Assembly: GCA_026214975.1 (NCBI GenBank)
Contig: JAOBSW010000117.1
Location: forward strand, 45,537-109,536
From: Gentiana macrophylla
Lineage: Eukaryota; Streptophyta; Magnoliopsida; Gentianales; Gentianaceae
Length of the DNA stretch: 64,000 nt
Direction of reading: 5' to 3'
Shown here piece after piece: positions 23,432-36,162 of the stretch (positions are counted from its first letter, which is position 1; each line of letters begins with the position of its first letter). The position numbers and the translations under genes were made by a program. Below the pieces are notes generated by a model. The model was not told the DNA's origin, made no database searches, and worked only from the letters and a program-made list of their open reading frames with translations.

Positions 23432-24811
23432 TGATGCAACCTTTCTAGGGTTCCAATCTCACCGGCAAAGTGTACCGGGTCAATTATAGTCTAAGACGGT
23501 GAGTCAAGGTCGTATATCACTGTGGTTGTGAGGTCAAACACCAATTAGTTATTATTATTTTGATCCGAATCGCAAGTTTGTTTAAGAAACTAATGATTAA
23601 CTACAAAAGTTGATAAAATGATAAAAAAAAAATTAAAAAAAAAAAAAAACCTAACCAAGACAATGTGTAGATTGAGCTAATCTCTCGTAGCCTCATGAGA
23701 ATGATTTCCATCCATCCTACCATTGGTGTTCAAAAGTGTGAAACGGTGCATTCCTAAGCAAGTAGTCCCCCCTCATACGAGTGTATGAAACTACTCTATA
23801 CCTCCTCCTTGGCCTAGGTGCCCTAAACCTAATGAATTTGTATGATAAGCACTTGAATGCAATGATAATGTCAACAACCCCCGGATAAGAAATCTAATTC
23901 CAATTAAGGTCGATTTTACCTTCCGGTTCTCCTATTCCTTCTGCCACACCTAATATCTCCTTTCGGTCTCAACTAAGTGTGTGTGTGCTAGTGCTAGGTG
24001 ATCAATCCAAAACCAACAAGAAATTCATTGCAAATAGGAAAAGACTCACAACAATTGAAACTAAACAACATCAACAATCATTCACAATCAACATAAGAGA
24101 TTAAAATAATTCTACAACATCATCTTGGCTAGTTTGAACTAGCCACACATCACTATGAATAACAACTTGTCAATGCTAATATTCATAATAATGAGAACAA
24201 TTAATTCAAGATAAAAACTAAGAAATTACCAATCACAAGTGATAAACTTGCAAGGGGCAACCTTCATCACCATCCAAAGGCTTCAATGGAGTTTGGTACA
24301 CAAAAATTGTTCACCTTGCTCCAATAAAACATTCCAAAGGCTTAACTAAGGATTCTTAAGAGTTAAACTTGTAATTAAATGCTAAATGGGAGTAATTTCT
24401 GCTATGGGAGAGCCTTGAGGTGGAGGTGCCTCAGTCTTCTTCAAAAACTATCTGTTAAATCCCTTTTTCTTCTCTAATAAGCAATAGTAATATTGCTAAT
24501 TTTTGCCCTTTTAATTTAGTGGCTTGCGCCACTTTTGTTGTAGTGTACGCCACTAATGTATCAAAGTGGTTGGGATATGACTTCTGTATTTAATGCGCAT
24601 GTGACAAGCTTTATTGTAGTGGCTTACACCACTTTATGTTGTGTCTTGCGCCACTTTTGATGTTGTGGCGCGCGCCACCACAATTTCTTCACAGCAGCTT
24701 GGTAAAATGATTATAACGAGAGTTGTAGAGCTCCGATTGATTTGATTCAAAGTGCATTGTAAAGATCGTTTCTTGATCTACAACTCTCGTGAAGAAGTCT
24801 TCTCCAGAAAA
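23432..24811 (-). repeat. 5' LTR of the Athila element, left portion
   Basis: It matches 16591-17984 of the other LTR and is cut at the GAAAA target (24807-24811). The rest of this LTR is at 56016-56409. Its dyad cluster is at about 24520-24680. Confidence 0.9.
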
Positions 24812-25464
24812 TGTAACGCCTGCGTTTCCGGATACCGAGTCCTTATCCGGAATAGAAGCGTTCGGCACGCATAATATTAAATAAATCTAATATTACACGT
24901 AAGCCTCTACTACGTCGTATCAAATAAAGCAAACGGAAGCAAAAGACTCGGGTAAAATTATCCATACAACCAAGAATAGAAAGAATAACTAAAGGGTAGA
25001 AATGTAACTTATTACATTGAAGAAACCAAACGTACGAAACCTTCAAAAGAACACTAAAAGAGAAATACAATGTTTCACAAAGAACAACTTATCTAATGTA
25101 TATAAAAGATAAAACATAACAAATAAACGCTTCAAATCCAGCGTCCTCAAACATCGTCATCAAAGTCTGCCTCGAACTCCGGATCTACCTGTTCATCTTC
25201 TCTCCCCCAAACACATAGAAAAACAATGCATTTGAGGTAAGTAGAAAGTACTCAGCAAGAAGTAGAAGCTACAAATTAACTAGGGTTTATAAACAAGTTT
25301 CATGATTAAATAAATTATCTTTCTGATACCGACTCAATCTAGGGTTCACTTCATGTCCATCAACAAGTCGTGACTAACTGTTTCTAACTTAGCTTATCTT
25401 TGTTACATCCGCACTCAAGGGCACTACGCATGGTGCTGCCCACCACGAGACATCTGGGTGCAAC

Positions 25465-25487
25465 CTATTGGTGGATTACACCAATAG
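25465..25487. other. Perfect 9-bp hairpin in the solo LTR
   Basis: CTATTGGTG, five loop bases, CACCAATAG. The homologous place in the triple-LTR family (40921-40943) reads ATATTGGTG...CACTAATAT. Compared in element orientation, one A-T pair is replaced by C-G and one G-T pair by G-C, so pairing is kept while the sequence changes. Confidence 0.7.
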
Positions 25488-26286
25488 CCATGGGTTAGTC
25501 CTGATAGTATACGCGTTCGGTGAAGTCCCTCTACTCCTGGTGCCCTCTAATGGCCAGCAAAGTTATCCATTCACGAGTACCTCTACTCCTGGTGCCTCTA
25601 GAAAGGCAAAGAGTTTACTCGCTTTATCCGAAAGCCTACACATTGCGATATAAACTTGTGCCTATCCATGAATGACATGATGTTTAGTGTTTTACTAGTC
25701 AAGTATGTAATTATTAATGGTTATTAACTAGCCACGTAAGTGTTTTCAAGTAAGCTCCCTCACAAACTCAACTCTCTTTCCTAGACCTCTAGACACGGAC
25801 AAGGCCTAGCAATTACACAGACATTGATGAACTCTAGTTCATCAAAGCACAAGCCCTTTCATGCCCTTCCGACGGTCCGTGCTTTTCAACTCCCTTTAAG
25901 AGTACGTCCGGTGCTGGAACCAAACGCATCAGAAACTCAATCAAGGCTTGTTCGTTTTCATTTAATTTTATTTAAACTTGTTAACAATACTACAATTCAA
26001 GCTAAACATCAAAATAACATTAGCTACAAAATTCATTGTTTACTAAATCATAATTTATATTTTTTGAACAATAAATAACACAACACAATAATACCAAACA
26101 AATATACCTTATATATTTATTAAATTATCTCTTTTTTATTTTCTTGAAAGAAAACAAACAAGATTAATATTTTTCGTTGACCTGCTCCAACATATAGTAC
26201 TAATTAAACTAGTACCATCCAAAAATATAATCTAATATTGTAATGACCCATATTTTTATGAGGGTATTTTGGTAACTAGTCAAATC

Positions 26287-26330
<44 letters not shown>
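26287..26330. repeat. (AAT)n microsatellite, left LTR copy
   Basis: About 44 bp of AAT repeats. The matching tract in the right LTR (31329-31396) is about 68 bp. Confidence 0.95.
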
Positions 26331-27340
26331 GAGAATTAAGTTTTCTTGGGTAATTAGTGTGGGAGTTATTATTTATTGATATGCCTTTTAAAACTCCATT
26401 AATGTCAAATGAGTTCCACAAGTTTTGAGAAGGGTAGAAGTCACAATGAAGTAAATGGTCATTATCAACTTTAAAAAGTTTACAATTCTCCTCATAGTTC
26501 ATCCTCCAATATTCATACTCATTTTGTTTCTCCAATATTCACAAACATGAAACATCTTTTCAATTCTCAGAAGATGCGTACCTTAGCAGCAAAAAAATAA
26601 AGAAATTCACTTGGTGTTGTTTTGGACTCTTTTGGTAAGTATATACATTCTTAAGTCTTATTTTCTTAGAGGTTATTAAATTAATAGCAATTATAGTAAT
26701 CATAGAAAATTCATGTTTTGTAGGAGGTGTGATACCCTAACAATTATAAAGGTTGTAATTGTTGAATCTCGAGTTTCGGAGGTAAGGAATGATGTATCAA
26801 AAGACACATTTTTATTCATATTTTAAATATGTCACAATTTCATTGTTTGTGTAATTTCAACGCAACTATAAGTTTACTTGTTTTGTCTCTACTGGGCCAT
26901 GTTTTCAGAAATAGCATTAATCTATCAAAAATATGATAGATTTGTTTTAGTATTTGGATTTAGAAACATTCAACAATAGTAGTTTAGTAAATTATCTGGA
27001 TTTACATTTTTCTCTCATGTCTAATTGAAAGGTTTCTCAACAATATTAAAATTCTTTACATTAACGATTTGTTCCCACAACTTATATTGAGATTTTAATT
27101 TTATAAATAAGCCTTTTATTAAACATTTCACTACGTTAGTTTCAACTTGATTCACTATATGGTTTGACTTGAGATTTGATATGTTGGTTGTACGCATACC
27201 CATAATATTTTTAAGTACTTCAAATTTTCAAGAATATCGAATTAGCAGGTTCATAAAATAAGAAATGTGACGGTTCATAGTAAAGTATGTAATTAGACAG
27301 AGCAGTGAATCCTCGAGGGTCCCCGGCACTAATTTCCCCG

Positions 27341-27536
27341 CTCACGGGCTATAATTGTGAGAAAAGGCCGGAGCCGGTCAATTTCCCCGTTCACGGGCGA
27401 TAATAGTGAACATCCGGTCTGCTACATATTTTAGTTTCGCTTCTCATGGGCTATAGTAATGAGACGTAATACTTATGAACCGTTACATGTCAGTTAAGTT
27501 ATGTGCATCTCTTAGTAGGCTATTACATGCAAGAGA
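27341..27536 (+). other. Cluster of four hairpins with conserved loop and covarying stems
   Basis: Stems are CTCAC/GTGAG (27341-27361), GTTCAC/GTGAAC (27389-27411), TCTCAT/ATGAGA (27442-27464) and TCTCTT/AAGAGA (27508-27536). The first three share the loop consensus GGGC(T/G)ATA(A/G)T(A/T); the fourth has GGCTATTA inside a 17-nt loop. Stem sequences differ between hairpins but pairing is perfect in each. The cluster is about 1.1 kb into the LTR, so it may lie in the transcribed R/U5 part. All four are conserved in the other LTR (39061-39256), where only loop bases changed. Confidence 0.8.
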
Positions 27537-28152
27537 AGAATAAGAATGAGAATATTACTTATTCAACATTTTTTATTATCTGTAGCATTTCATTTTTAGT
27601 AGACAATATTTAATTTATCTATTTTATTTACTGATTTATCATTTTATCTCGCATCATACCATTTCTAACCCAAAATTGATCTATGGCATGTATGTCCAGT
27701 GACTGCCCTAGTTCCCTTTTGATGCATTTTTCCTTACGGAGCAATTGTGCTCACCCCTTTACGTTATTATGTTTTTCAGATAAAGCACACGGTCCGATAA
27801 ATGAGGATGGTATTGGATGTGTAGCTAAGTATCTGTGAGAGTGATTAGTTTGTTTGCCGTTTTTTTAAGGTAGTATATTTGATGATTTTATAATGAAATG
27901 TATGTTGTAGTACTTGTGATTAGAATCTTGTAATTATTATGATTTGGGTGTTATCAATCAATGATGTAATAATTGGATTATTGGGAATTAGTAAATGATG
28001 TTTTTTAGACCCGAGTTATGTTGTTTAGCTTCCACATTTTAATTTTAAGGTAATGTTTTAGTAGAAAAGGTTTCGTGTTTGAGACATCATCTCGAAGCAT
28101 GGCCGAACAGTCCGTATTTCGAAAATACGGGATTTTCGGATTTTTACATATG

Positions 28153-28164
28153 TGATATCGAGCC
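28153..28164 (+). other. Primer-binding site of the chromovirus-like element
   Basis: TGATATCGAGCC starts 4 bases after the LTR end and is a decayed form of TGGTATCAGAGC (initiator tRNA-Met). Confidence 0.6.
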
Positions 28165-31100
28165 CATGGTTGAATAACTTGGGCGGTGTAGGTGTAAATT
28201 ATAGATATTAAGATTTGAATTTTAGTTATCTCTTGGGAATAGAGGATTTAGTTTATACTTTAAGATAAATTCCTAGGATGGAAATCTTTTATGTTAGGGT
28301 ACGATCTCATAAGTATAAAATATTACTTAAGGCAGCAACAAATAGAAAATGTGTTATGATCAAAGACATAACACGTCTAATTTTATCACCTGAATTTATA
28401 TGTACAGTAGTTGGAGTCTTGTGCAATTCTAGATTCATATTTTGTAAATTGTTTTTGTTAGGGTTAAAAATGTGTGTCTTGTACGTACCTTTTCATATAT
28501 TTTCTAGAGGTGTTTACAAAGGTTTGAGATATATTTTGTAATTAAGGTAAGTTTAAAATAAAATAAAAAAGTAATATTTTGTATTTTAATCCAATTATAA
28601 TTGTAAAGTTTAGCATGAAAAAAGTCAAAATTAAGCTTTATGTATTCCTATTTGATCCCCGAAAATATATTTTATTTTTCTGATGGTGTTAATGGGACCA
28701 TAACCTTTTTTTTTATACAATTGTGGTATCATATATACAACCATTTATCTTTCCAATTGTAACAGAAAACACATTTGATTTTTTTTACAAACTTTAATTT
28801 ACTTTTAGTATCACAAATAGACGCGGACCCTATATTTTTACTACATTTATATAAAATTTTAATATGTTAAGTTTTGCCGTCGAATATCACAAGTATGTGA
28901 AGTGTTGCGTTTTTATTTTTTTTAACAATACAAGTGTTTTCATTGAAAAGCGTTAATGGTAAACTATTTACAGCTGGAACTATAAAAATTCATAATGTTT
29001 GATAGATGTATATCTATGTGATTTTTGAAAGTAAAAGTTTTGATAAATATTATTAACAGTTTATTTTATTTTATTTTTCTGCCACAAATTAATATTTTAT
29101 AGCATGTATTTTTTATAGGGTACCTATTTTCGCACGATTATTATTCTGGCTAGTGGGGATGTGTTCATAGGATACTCGATGAAGGAAGTAAATCATAGTT
29201 GATAATTAAGCTGTGAATGAAGATTGTGCTTGTGGTATGGATCATCACCTTCATGTTAAGAAAATTAGTAAGCAGTACTTGTACCACTAGAATCAGTGTA
29301 GCGCAACGATAGCATTGTAGACAAGTTTGTGTGATCCTTTCTTATACGAAAATTATTCCCAGATAGATATAAGAATGCATTAAACGTCTAAAAGGAGAAT
29401 AATAGACCAAAATAGAATTTTATTTGAAAACGGGTTATTCTCTTAGTGTTCAAAATTTTATGTTTAAAAAAAAAAGAAAAACAAAATTTGGTTTGCCTTG
29501 CGAAATAAGTGTACTCAATAAGCAATTTTCAAATCAGTATTTTAAATGAATAATGGTTCTTTGTACCTTGGTTACTGATTCCATTCTGGTTTGCAAAATA
29601 TTTATTGTATTAAAGAAAAAAATTACCAGTTGAGTAGTGGATTCTTTTCAATATGGTGGTTTTGTATTAAGGAAAAAAAAAGTGTAGTGCTAGAAATAAA
29701 TAATTTAGTTTGGAATGTGTTTTTCTAATTAAAGTTAGTTTGATATTGAATTGATTTTACGAAGTTCCAAGTTTAATATCACACTCATTTTGAACATTTT
29801 TAGGAAAATAATCATGTTGATATATTATCAAGATGTTTTTATTTTTTATTTTTTTATTTAAGTATTGCATAATAAAATATGAATGTTATAACCAAGGTTA
29901 TAAATTGATTCTGTTAAGAAGTTTTGAAAGATTTTATGAATGGTAACTTTTGCGCAGTTATAAATGGATTAATTTCAAGGGAAGGCATTTTAAAGTTTTG
30001 AATGGTTTATCATATTTTCCAAAGAACAACTTGCGGGTGGCAGTAGATTACCAAAATCTGATTGATATTCCTTATAAAGTGTAAGAGTTTTAGAGATTAA
30101 GTTTGATGAAGTATATATATATATTCCTTATAAAATAGATAGGACTTATAATGAGTACTCTTTTAATGCCAATATTTTTCTTCGATTGAAGAGTGTGTGG
30201 GTTTAAGAGAGATTTCATAGTAATTAATAAGGTTTGAGTAATTGTATAAGTTGATGATCAGTTAAGAATTGAAATAACATGTATAGTTTAGTCAATGTTG
30301 TGGATAATATACGTACATGGGGATTAAGGCTTGGTTTTGTATGTTTGAGAAGGGGAAAAAGAAAATAAAGGCCTGTTTGTTAAACCAAATAAGTACTTAT
30401 TCTAAAAAATATAAGTGCTGGTTAAGTTTAGTGGTGTTTGATAATGATTTAAAGCATCACTTAATTAATTCAGTGTGTCTTAATTTTACTCTTCAGATTT
30501 TCAGCGGTCTCCTATGTGCTTAACGTTGAAAAGTTACAATCGCTTCTCTTCCTCTATTTTTGGTGAGAACGTGGAGCATAAATGGACCGCACTCCAATTT
30601 TTCTTAAATCTTTTCTTTTTTTTTTTTTTTTTTGCAATGTAATATTTTTGTTGTTTTATTTACTTTAGCGTTACCATACAATATTTTTTTGGTAAAGTAA
30701 TAATTTTGTACTTCTAATGTATTTATTAATAAACTTTTTGCTTTAACTAATTAAATATCTTGGATGTTACTAATTTTTTTTGTAACAGAATTATGAGATT
30801 GTATCAAAAGATAAGATATCCAGCAAAATGTAGTACGAAGTAGTATATTAATTAGTACACATTACTATTATAAAAATAAATATACATAATTTTGTAGTAA
30901 TTCGTATAAAAGTATATGTATGCTTTGTATGTATTGTATGTTTTAATTTCTAATATATAAAATGGTTTTAAGAGCTAAATCAAATAGTTAAACATTTTAA
31001 GCTTTCAGATTAATATAGTTATCAAACAATCTAATTATTTTCAGATTTCAGTTACTTATTATTATCAGACTTCAGATTTCACATTTTGCACTTGATTAAC

Positions 31101-31244
31101 AAACTACTTCTAACATTTTGGGCTTGTAGAATATAAGATCTATAAATTTTGAGTTTTGAAAAGACTATAGATGATAAAATATGGATAGTATTGTGAAAAT
31201 AGTGGAGATCGGAATTAAACGAGAATCTATGATTGGAATGACAA
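28165..31244 (+). other. Interior of the chromovirus-like element, no readable gag-pol
   Basis: Three kb of AT-rich sequence with only short accidental ORFs. A segment at 30031-30081 reads LRVAVDYQNLIDIPYKV, faintly like the RT motif CVDYRxLN, but no neighbouring RT motif is convincing. The stretch may be a decayed pol or unrelated non-coding filler. Confidence 0.45.
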
Positions 31245-31279
31245 GTTTCGAGGACGAAACTTTTGTAAGGTTGGGTGAA
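31245..31279 (+). other. pol 3' end motif and polypurine tract of the chromovirus-like element
   Basis: TTTCGAGGACGAAA is followed by TTTTGTAAGGTTGGGTGAA right before the LTR. The first motif is shared with the triple-LTR family (about 45582-45595). Confidence 0.65.
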
Positions 31280-31328
31280 TGTAATGACCCGTATTTTTTT
31301 TTAGGGTATTTTGGTAACTAGTCAAATC

Positions 31329-31396
<68 letters not shown>

Positions 31397-31761
31397 GAGA
31401 ATTAAGTTTTTCTTGGGTAATTAGTGTGGGAGTTATTATTTATTGATATGCCTTTTAAAACTCCATTAATGCCAAATGTGTTCCACACGTTTTGAGAAGG
31501 GTAGAAGTAACAATGAAGTAAATGGTCATTTTCAACTTTTAAAAAGTTTACAATTCTCCTCATAGTTCATCCTCCAATATTCATACTCATTTTGTTCCTC
31601 CAATATTCACAAACAGGAAATATCCTTTCAATTCTCAGAAGATGCGTACCTTAGCAGCAAAAATAAAGAAATTCACTTGGTGTTGTTTTGGACTCTTTTG
31701 GTAAGTATATACATTCTTAAGTCTTATTTTCTTAGAGGTTATTAAATTAATAGCAATTACA
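31280..31761 (+). repeat. Right LTR of the chromovirus-like element, first part
   Basis: It aligns with 26239-26690 of the left LTR; an expanded (AAT)n tract occupies 31329-31396. It ends where the CACTA-like element begins. The LTR resumes at 38425-39278 and 54405-54995. Confidence 0.88.
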
Positions 31762-32082
31762 GCATAATAGGCCTTTGGCGACACTTTCTTTGCGGCAATT
31801 TGATAAATGTTGTAAATTTGCCGGCGTAAGTTACTAATTGCCATGAAATTTTGGCGTTTTTTCGACATATTATTTTATGACGCGAATTACCGACATTTAA
31901 CCGGCACTCATTTTTTATGTCACAAATTTGTGGCATTCTTTGTGGCGGTTTAATGTTATGTCACATAGAATACGTCACTCTTACGACACTTTGTATATAT
32001 GTCAAAAATATTTTTGTCAAGATATGTAACATGTCAAGATATTTCATCAAAATTCAAACAAAACATACATACACACACATAA

Positions 32083-32085
<3 letters not shown>

Positions 32086-32142
<57 letters not shown>
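32086..32142. repeat. (TA)n microsatellite
   Basis: Nearly pure TA flanked by ACAC words on both sides, inside the CACTA-like element. Confidence 0.95.
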
Positions 32143-32150
<8 letters not shown>

Positions 32151-32453
32151 TACATATATCCATATATCTTATACATAGTATAAAATACGGAACTCTCAAT
32201 CAAATTAATATATACTTTCCTTAGTGTCATTTATAAATAATGTACCCATATTTTTACAATAAATAACTAATGCGGAATTTTTTTTGATATAGTATTCTGT
32301 ATACATGTTCTTAAAATAAAAATAAAAAAACATAAATGCCATTTGTTAAGCATTCGGTTGCTTTCCTATTTATTTATTTATTAAATTCAAAGTTTTCAAA
32401 AAAAATTTCGATAAATGCTGGGTCAAGGCTCAAGCTGAATTAATAAGGAAATA

Positions 32454-32590
32454 AGGAAATTTCTCTTTAAATCCTGTAACCTATCCACATCATCAACTCT
32501 AGGTATAACTTCCCCCAAATTTTCTCCAACACTTGCGGATCTTCTCCTTCCATGTTTATCAGCCGTTTCATCAGAAATACTGGAGGAATG
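32454..32590 (-). other. Possible captured coding fragment in the CACTA-like element
   Basis: The minus strand is open for about 45 codons with a biased composition, including ISDETADKHGRRRSASVGEN followed by GEVIPRVDDVDRLQDLKR. It looks more like a gene exon than the AT-rich surroundings. CACTA elements often carry gene pieces. The family was not recognised, and chance is not excluded. Confidence 0.3.
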
Positions 32591-33124
32591 GGAAAAAAAA
32601 TCATAACAAATTCATCCTTTGTCGTGTTCGGAAGGAAGTCACCACGATCAACGAAACGAGAAGAACGTACCGTAATTTTTTCTCATATTCGTGAGGTAAT
32701 TCTTCCCTTTTAATTTTCATATGAGTCGGCCATTGTAGGAGAAATTAGGGTTTATCTCTAAATTGTAGTATGATCGTTGATGGCGTTTCTTTATATTTTT
32801 CAGCGATCAAGAAATAATGTGATTCGTGTAGGGGAAAAAAATCACCAGGATATATAATATGTATATGTCGAAGGGATCATGAGCATCTCTTAGAAACAAG
32901 AAGTACATTGGATTTGCATTATATATATATATATGTCCACGCACATATTGTTTTGTACAGAAAATGAAGGAGTAAAGTGCAACTTTGGTTAATTGATGGA
33001 CCAACCGGGAGGGTGGATGGCTACCAATGGTCTATGTTATGACTATATATTAGGTAGCAACTAGCAGTCGGTCGAATTCAGAAAAAAGGTGTAAAGTGAT
33101 GTACCGGGTACATGAAGCAAGGAA

Positions 33125-33127
<3 letters not shown>

Positions 33128-33222
<95 letters not shown>
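33128..33222. repeat. (TA)n(TG)n compound microsatellite
   Basis: TA from 33128 to 33198, then TG to 33222, directly before the first recognisable LINE coding sequence. Confidence 0.95.
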
Positions 33223-33223
<1 letters not shown>

Positions 33224-33289
33224 TAAAGATAAGAAACAAGTTGATTGATTGGTTCATAGAAAGTGCTCGTGTGAAGAAGAACGAGCAAA

Positions 33290-36162
33290 GACACAGTGAG
33301 CAGGATGGTATTGATTGTTGTCTTGATGCTAATCTTACTGACATGAACTCCTCTGGGGAGTATTTTACTTGGAATTCTGGTGGTGTTTTTTCTAGAATTG
33401 ATAGGGTCATGATCAATGCTGATTGGTATGACTGGAATCAGAACTCTCTTGCTTTTTTTGATCCTCCAGGTCTTCACTCTGATCATTCACCTTGCAGAGT
33501 TATTTTTGAAGATTCTGTCATAAGGAAAAACCTTTAAGTTCTTCAATATGTGGGCTGTGACATGAAAGTTACATCAAATTTCGATGCATAGTTGGGAACA
33601 AGATCAGATCTGAAATCGCTATGTTCCAAACTTTGTAAAAGATTGAAAAGGCTTAAGTTTCCCCTCAAGAGCTTAAATCAACTGCATTTTGCTCATATTT
33701 CTGTCAAAACTGGTAATGCTCTCAAGGAACTTGGCAATCTCCAGACTGAGTATAATTTGAGCCCAACTGACCTGTTAGCTACTCAAATTCTTGATCAGAA
33801 AAAGATTTGTCACACTTTGGAAGCTGCTGAGGCCTCTTTTTATGCACAGAAAGCTAAAGGGGTGTACATGAAATTTAGTGATAGGGGAACAAAATTCTTC
33901 CACTCTTTGGTGAAAAAGAATAATGCCAGGAGGCATATTTCTTCTGTCCAACTTTCTGATGGTACCTACACTACTTCTTTGGATCAGGTGGGAGACACTT
34001 TCATTGATTATTTTACAGAATTATTAGGCACTGAAGGCTCTTCTGTCCCTATTGAAGTTGATGTGGTCAATGCTGGCCCTAAAATCTCTTCTTTGGTCTT
34101 GACTTATTCTTGAGAGAGAGGTTCTGCTGTTGATGTTAAGGAGGCTTTGTTTTCTTTCTCTGATGACAAATCTCTGGACTGATGGATATTCATTGGCTTT
34201 TTCAAAAATCCTGGAATATTGTTGGGGATTCTTTTATCTGCTGCGATTTTGGAGTTTTTTGAGAATGATGCTATTCTTAAACAGATTAATCATCTTTGTC
34301 ATCATTGCTCGATTCCCAAATCCTCTCATGCCTCCTCTGTTGGTGACTACAGCCTATTTCTTGTTTGTAATGTCACTTACAAGGTGATCTCTAAGATTCT
34401 CGCTTCTAGGCTTTCTGCTTGTCTTCCGATATTATTGATGAGGCACAATCTGGCTTTGTTGATGGTAAAGTTATGTCCGATAACATCTTTCTCGTGTCAA
34501 GAATTGATTAGGCATTATGGTGTTAAAAGAGGTGCTCCTGGATGTTTAATTAAGTGGATATAAAAAGGCTTTTGATTCTCGTACATTGGTGTTTTTTAAA
34601 GGATGTTCTTCATGGTTTTGGTTTTCCTGATGTGATTTATTAAGTGGACTATGCTTTGTGTTTCCACCGCCTCTTATTCTGCTTTCTCTCAATGGAGATT
34701 TGAAAGGTTTTTTCCTGGCAAAAGAGGCTGAGACAAGGAGATCCCCTCTCCTTTCTCTGCTTTTGTTATTGGTATGGAATATCCGCCCTGAATGTTGAGG
34801 ATCCTAGGGAGGATTCTCGAATTTAATTATCATGCAGTTGTCAAAGTTTGAAGATCAACCACCTTGCTTTTCTTTGATGATCTTATGCTTTTGCTAGAGG
34901 GGATCCCATTTCAGTTACTCTTCTTATGAATTGTTTGTCTTGCTTTGGGGAGTGTTCTGGCTTGGTGGCTAATATGATGAAGTCTGAAATGTTCTGTGCT
35001 GGTTTAAATGAAGATGATAAAGCTGACTTATTGGATATCTCTGGTTTAAAGGAAGGAGTGTTTCCTATCAGATATCTTGGAATTCCTTTATGTGCTGTTA
35101 GAATGAATGTTGGGCACTATGATCCCATGTTTACTTCTTTGAGGAACTACTTCTGTAATTGGAAAAGTGCCTCTTTATCTTATGCAGGCAGATTGCAGCT
35201 TATCCATTCTGTTATTCAAGGTGTGTATTGCTTTTGGCTTGGCATCTTTCCTATTATTGGCAGTGTCAAACTGAAAATGGATCAGATGTGCAGAAGATTC
35301 TTGTGGGGTGGTTCCTGTGATCATTTCAAGCAGTCTTTGGTTGGCTGGGACAGGATCTGTGTTCCTAAATCTGAGGGTGGTCTTGGTCTTTTCCAGTTGG
35401 ATGCTTGGAACCTGGCACTTCTGTCCAGAATCTTATGGAATTTTCAGAGCAAAAAGGACTGTTTATGGGTCAAGTGGATCAGTGAGGAATACCTCAAAGG
35501 AGTGAGTATTTGGACTTATCAACCAAAGCATGGAGATTCAGCACTGATTAAAGCTATTTTTAGAATCAGGGATAAGATTTTGCTAGCCTCTGTTTTCGCA
35601 GATCATCATTGTTTCTTTGATGAAAACTGGTGTCTTGGTTCTAGGCTTATGCCTCTGCTGCAGCTTATGATTTTTTTAGAATGAAGGCCCCAAAAGTCGG
35701 GGGGTAAAAGACTTTTGGAAACTCTGGGGCAACCCCAAAACACTGTTTCATTTTGGGGTTTACCCAAAAATAGTGTGCTCACTTCTTTGATAGGCTTGTT
35801 ATTGATGATAAACTTTGTTCCTTTGTGGATTGATTGATGAAACTGCTCCCCACTTGTTCTTTCAATGCCCTATTTCTTGTATGATTTGGGGAAAAATCAG
35901 AATATGGCTTGGCATTAATAGGAGGTTGGAGACTGTTTTGAGTTCTTTGAGATGGCTTAAATGGCATTGCAAAGGAACTTCTCATGGTAATGTGGCTAGG
36001 GCTGCATCTATCTCTGTGGTTGTGTATTGGATCTGGCATATGAGGAATAAGAGAAGATTTGAAGGTTATCTAATGAAGATTCCTGATGTTTTGCATTGTA
36101 TAAAGACTCATATCTTTTATATAATGCAAGCTGCTTTTCCCTTGTACACTTTCACCCCATGA
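33290..36162 (+). pseudogene. LINE ORF2 (endonuclease/reverse transcriptase), decayed
   Basis: ORF2 nicks target DNA and reverse-transcribes the element's RNA. Seen in order: endonuclease end (SSGEYFTWNSGGVFSRIDRV then GLHSDHSPCRV, 33300-33537); linker with SDRGTKFFHSLVKKNNARRH (about 33870-33945); RT segments LFLVCNVTYKVISKILASRL (about 34350), DIKKAFDS (34556-34580), GDPLSP (about 34740), FDDLMLL (about 34873-34893); the conserved C-terminal part LRNYFCNWKSASLSYAGRLQ (about 35130-35190) and CRRFLWGGS; and a zf-RVT domain with HLFFQCPISCMIWGKIRIWL (about 35849-35908). Stops and frame changes separate most blocks, and the YADD-like site is frameshifted. The copy is inactive. Confidence 0.85.

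Larger units (their letters stand above)
26239..28148 (+). repeat. Left LTR of the chromovirus-like element
   Basis: 1910 bp, TGTAATGACCC...TTTTTACA. It contains an (AAT)n tract at 26287-26330 and four hairpins between 27341 and 27536. Confidence 0.9.

Noticed and set aside
24805..24813. 9-bp direct repeat CAGAAAATG (also 56014-56022) suggesting a Mutator-type insertion
   Set aside because: The extra bases are the coincidental CA and TG next to the GAAAA target. TG...CA ends, LTR length and homology to the triple-LTR family show a solo LTR with a 5-bp TSD.
30031..30260. Possible RT relic (LRVAVDYQNL, then VDD near 30250) in the chromovirus-like interior
   Set aside because: The two motifs are too close together for an RT and the sequence between them has no resemblance. 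A profile search of all three frames against chromovirus RT would decide.
33078..33416. Minus-strand ORF of 112 codons with Tyr/Ile and Thr/His runs
   Set aside because: It is produced by the (TA)n(TG)n tract and the antisense of LINE coding sequence.
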